Notes under the pieces: generated by a model
Database searches by the model: none
Told to the model about the DNA's origin: nothing
Seen by the model: only the letters and a program-made list of their open reading frames with translations
From: Allopusillimonas sp048270225
GTDB lineage: Bacteria; Pseudomonadota; Gammaproteobacteria; Burkholderiales; Burkholderiaceae_B
Direction of reading: 5' to 3'
DNA length: 64,000 bases
NCBI GenBank assembly: GCA_048270225.1
Contig: JBLWTG010000001.1
Coordinates: 1 to 64,000, forward strand
Shown: positions 61,315 to 64,000 of the stretch, piece by piece
Layout of the letters: every line of letters starts with the position of its first letter
How positions within the stretch are numbered: position 1 is the stretch's first letter
Position numbers and translations under genes: made by a program

Positions 61315-62517
61315 TCAGGAGATTGCCTTGCAACCAGCCGCTTCGGGCGTCAGAAAGGATTGTCCGCCGTGGACGATCTCCGCATAGTCATCGGCGTTTT
61401 TCATGGCGGCCTTAGCCTTGCCTTTGAGCAGATAGTAGTTCTTGATCACCTGATGGTCTGCTTTGCGTATCGTCTCTTTGCCGGTGAGTCCGTCGTACTC
61501 GGTACCCTCCATGGCGGTGATGACCTTGCCGGGATCGGTGGAGTTGGCCTTTACGATGCCGTCTGCGATCATTTTGGTGATGATGTAGGCACCTGCCAGG
61601 CTGTAGTTGGGGTTGATCTTGTACTTCGCCTTTGTCTGTTCGACCAGTTGGTGATTTAGCGGCGAGTCGATGGTGTGCCAGTATTGAACGCCGAAGTACA
61701 CATCCGCGCACAGGTCGGCGCCCAGCGATTCGAATTGTTCCAGCCCCGACGCCCATGCCATGAGAATGATGGTATTGCTCTTCATGCCGAAGCTGATGGC
61801 CTGGCGCAGCGCCTCGGAGCTCTGGGAGCCAAAGTTCAGCAGGACCAGTACATCGGGTTTTGCAGCCATGGCATTCGTCAGGTAGCCGCTGAACTCGCGC
61901 TCATCCAGCGAGTGGTAGCTGTTGCCGACGTGCTCCAGCCCGTTTTCTTTCAGGATATCCTTGGTGGCCTTGAGCAGGCCCTCGCCGAACACATACTGGG
62001 GGGTGATGGTGTACCAGCGCTTGGCGTCCGGATGGAGTTTGATCAGGGGGCCGACGGTTTCCCGCACGGCGCCATACGTGGGCACCGACCACCGGAATGT
62101 GGCGCGATTGCAGTCCGAGCCCGTGATTTCGTCTGCCCCGGCGGTGGTGACCAGAATCCCGCCCAGTTTGTTCAAGCTTTTGCCCATGGCCAGCGCTTCA
62201 GAAGACAGGATGCCGCCCACAAAAAAACGGGCCTTTTTCTGCTCGAACAGATCCTGGACCTGGCGAATGGCAGTGGCTGGTTTGCCTTGCGTATCGATCA
62301 CATCATAGGCAAGCGGGTGTCCAAGCAATTGCTTGGTTTCTTCCGTGAATAACCGTACGCCCATTTCGGCAAACTTGCCGTTGGCGGCAAAGGGGCCGGA
62401 CATGGGGTTGGGTGCGCCAAACAGTATTGCATCCTGTGCCGCAAACGCCGTGCGTACGGGCAAGGTCATTGTGAGGGCGGAAACGCCTCCGAGCTTGAGC
62501 AAGTTTCTTCTGTTCAT
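61315..62517 (-). CDS. ABC transporter substrate-binding protein, LivK/amide-urea type
   Basis: A 400-residue Peripla_BP_6-type receptor. The N-terminus MNRRNLLKLGGVSALTMTLP has a twin-arginine start, so Tat export is plausible, with cleavage near TAFAAQD. Family blocks are ILFGAPNPMSGPFAANGKF, FVGGILSSEALAMGKSLNK and DVYFGVQYWHTID. Relatives bind amino acids, amides or urea; with two downstream amidohydrolases the ligand is probably an amide, peptide or N-carbamoyl compound. It is first in the seven-gene operon. Confidence 0.92.
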   Translation of the reverse strand: MNRRNLLKLGGVSALTMTLPVRTAFAAQDAILFGAPNPMSGPFAANGKFAEMGVRLFTEETKQLLGHPLAYDVIDTQGKPATAIRQVQDLFEQKKARFFVGGILSSEALAMGKSLNKLGGILVTTAGADEITGSDCNRATFRWSVPTYGAVRETVGPLIKLHPDAKRWYTITPQYVFGEGLLKATKDILKENGLEHVGNSYHSLDEREFSGYLTNAMAAKPDVLVLLNFGSQSSEALRQAISFGMKSNTIILMAWASGLEQFESLGADLCADVYFGVQYWHTIDSPLNHQLVEQTKAKYKINPNYSLAGAYIITKMIADGIVKANSTDPGKVITAMEGTEYDGLTGKETIRKADHQVIKNYYLLKGKAKAAMKNADDYAEIVHGGQSFLTPEAAGCKAIS

Positions 62518-62792
62518 GATTTCTCCGCGTCGCGTTCTGGTGAGTTATAGATCGGCGGGCAAGCGGCACCCGTTGGCTGACAGATCAGTGTAGGCTGGAA
62601 AAATGCTAGCAGAAGCGTTCAGGAAAAAACCAATACAGCGTGGTTAAAATTTCCAACTGTACCGGTAATTGGTGAGCTTACTGTACTGTGCGCGGCGGGC
62701 AGAGTGGGCAGAGGGGGCTGGGCAGGGTATTCGCTCCGGGCGCCTGGAGAACCATTCTGGGCGCGAGTGCAGCGCACTGGCCCGGATGTGTG

Positions 62793-63215
62793 TCAGGCAG
62801 ACACTTCGCCATCCACATAAAACCATCGCCCGTCCTGCAGGACGAAGTTGCTCAGTTCCGTCATGCGGTGCCCGCGTCCTGCCTCGCGATAGCGGGCGGT
62901 AAAGCGCACCTGGGCGTGGGATGCGTCGATCTGGCGGTGATCATGAATGGTCAGGCCCAGCCACTTCAGCCCTGGCGCCGTGCTGTCGGGCGTCAGGGAG
63001 GCGCGCGACGGGCGCGTGGAGGGATGCCAACTGGCGAGCAGGTAATCGATATTGACCAGCGTATAGGCCGTGTAGCGCGAGCGCATCAGGCGCTCGGCGG
63101 TGGGGGCGGCATGGCCTTCCTCGACGAAAGGGCGACAGCAGTGTTCGTAGGCGGGCGTGCCTGGTGCGCCGCCGCAGGGACAGGGAGACGGGGCAGGTTT
63201 GCGCGGTTTCGACAT
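62793..63215 (-). CDS. YchJ-family protein with SEC-C-type zinc motif
   Basis: A 140-residue protein. The N-terminal metal motif is C12-x-C14 and C26-C27 (PCPCGG...EHCC), as in the SEC-C motif. Then comes the YchJ/NTF2-like body (LMRSRYTAYTLVNIDYLLASWHP, then LKWLGLTI, then TELSNFVLQDGRWFYVDGE). The family's function is not established. It is monocistronic, in the same direction as the LysR gene 59 bp upstream. Confidence 0.9.
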   Translation of the reverse strand: MSKPRKPAPSPCPCGGAPGTPAYEHCCRPFVEEGHAAPTAERLMRSRYTAYTLVNIDYLLASWHPSTRPSRASLTPDSTAPGLKWLGLTIHDHRQIDASHAQVRFTARYREAGRGHRMTELSNFVLQDGRWFYVDGEVSA

Positions 63216-63274
63216 GGGTGGGTCCGTGGGTTTGGTGCTGGTCGGCTGCGGCTGGTGTGTGTTGAGGGATCAGA

Positions 63275-64000
63275 TTATCCGAAGATCGGGGCCATGGCGC
63301 GTATGTTTTCGAGAAACTGGCGCAGCCTGGCTGGATAGTAGCGCCCATGAGGGTAGACCAGATGGACGGGCAGGGCAGGCGCGTGCCATTCGGGTGCGAG
63401 ATGCAGCAGACGCCCCTGGGCGATGTCGTCGGCGACCAGCCAGGCGGATACCAGTCCCGCGCCTACACCGGCCAGTGCTGCATTGCGCAAGGCGTACAGG
63501 CTGTCAGTGATCATGCGGGGCTTGATGGCAAAGCGGTGGGTCTGGCCATCGGGGCGCCGCAGCAGTGAGACCTCATTGCGGTAGAACGTCAGGAATGCCA
63601 GCCAGGGCAAGTTTTGCAGGGCTTGCGGGTGCGTGGGCAAGGGCACGTCCCGCACGAGTTGAGGCGCTGCCACGACGATACGCGGGATGTCGAACAGTTT
63701 GACGGCCACGACTGAAAGGTTGTCGATTGCGCCGACCTGTATGGCGCAGTCTATGCCTTCGGCGATGAAGTCAGGTCGCCTGTCTGAAAGCAGCCATTCG
63801 ACGGAGACGCGAGGATAGCGCGCCAGATAGGCTGTCAGGGGCGCGACAAAGTGTTCCTGGCCGAAGGCATGCGGGACCAGTACGCGCAGGGTGCCTTCGG
63901 GCTCGTTCAGGGTGCCGCGCAAGTCGGCTTCCATGGCTTGCCAGTTGTCCAGCAGATCCTTGGCATGGGCGAAGCAGCGTTCGCCGTCTTCGGTAAGCTT
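63275..64000 (-). CDS. LysR-family transcriptional regulator, N-terminus cut by window edge
   Basis: The open frame continues to the edge (KLTEDGERCFAHAKDLLDNW), so the winged HTH lies outside and only its C-terminal linker helix is visible. The rest is a LysR substrate-binding domain (GTLRVLVPHAFGQEHFVAPL, LSDRRPDFIAEGIDCAIQVG, GVGAGLVSAWLVADD, then YPHGRYYPARLRQFLE), most like the CrgA/AphB-type group. Target genes may lie beyond the window. Confidence 0.9.
   Translation of the reverse strand, partial: KLTEDGERCFAHAKDLLDNWQAMEADLRGTLNEPEGTLRVLVPHAFGQEHFVAPLTAYLARYPRVSVEWLLSDRRPDFIAEGIDCAIQVGAIDNLSVVAVKLFDIPRIVVAAPQLVRDVPLPTHPQALQNLPWLAFLTFYRNEVSLLRRPDGQTHRFAIKPRMITDSLYALRNAALAGVGAGLVSAWLVADDIAQGRLLHLAPEWHAPALPVHLVYPHGRYYPARLRQFLENIRAMAPIFG

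Noticed and set aside
1..64000. CRISPR arrays, tRNA or rRNA genes
   Set aside because: No regularly spaced repeats, tRNA cloverleaf or rRNA segments were recognised on reading. A covariance-model scan was not possible.

Overview
The window looks like chromosome of a betaproteobacterium of the family Alcaligenaceae, probably Advenella or a close relative. The reasons are the protein character of dnaX-ybaB-recR and carAB, the abundance of solute-binding proteins including a Bug/TctC-type one, and the many CoA-dependent catabolic genes. The genus is inferred by eye and no search was run. No tRNA, rRNA or CRISPR array was seen.

Region 1 (1-11.3 kb) mixes housekeeping genes with remnants of mobile and toxin-antitoxin (TA) systems. 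It opens with the 3' end of an IS605/IS1341-type tnpB and its right end. This abuts, in the middle of the reading frame, a 5'-less AbiEii-type nucleotidyltransferase toxin gene. Then come rluE, a solitary brnA antitoxin, the SRP RNA gene (ffs), dnaX, ybaB and recR, and an SsuA/TauA-type ABC importer. A HigBA-like TA pair follows in which BOTH genes carry a single-base frameshift, then an intact vapBC pair and a Fic protein.

Region 2 (11.3-16.7 kb) has a Fur-box-controlled TonB-dependent siderophore receptor, a metallophosphoesterase overlapping a diacylglycerol-kinase-like gene, and an SDR.

Region 3 (16.8-43.5 kb) is the centrepiece. It is a catabolic island of about 27 kb that ends in its own IclR-family regulator. 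It encodes two paralogous family-5 solute-binding proteins with one DppBCDF-type permease set, two paralogous acyl-CoA ligases, and one classical (LCAD/IVD-type) acyl-CoA dehydrogenase. It also has two acyl-CoA-dehydrogenase-fold proteins of the type-2/DszC-like kind, a thiolase, a two-subunit MaoC hydratase, an enoyl-CoA hydratase, two SDRs, a three-polypeptide biotin-dependent acyl-CoA carboxylase, a fumarate-reductase-like flavoprotein, a four-domain rhodanese and a flavin reductase. A repeated AT-rich palindrome (TTCCATATATTGGAA and variants) occurs only in front of or between these genes and in front of the iclR gene, which marks a probable regulon. The rhodanese plus flavin reductase plus monooxygenase-like proteins suggest a heteroatom (perhaps sulfur)-containing carboxylic acid as substrate. 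That is a hypothesis only.

Region 4 (43.8-50.3 kb) has transaldolase, carA-carB and an SDR that closely follows carB. Region 5 (50.3-55.1 kb) has a GntR/UTRA regulator divergent from an operon of a fumarate-lyase-superfamily enzyme, a Bug solute-binding protein and a class I fumarase. Region 6 (55.2-62.5 kb) is a tightly coupled seven-gene operon: a Liv-type ABC importer with an M20 amidohydrolase and an MlrC-like M81 metallopeptidase. The window closes with a YchJ-like protein and a LysR regulator cut by the window edge.
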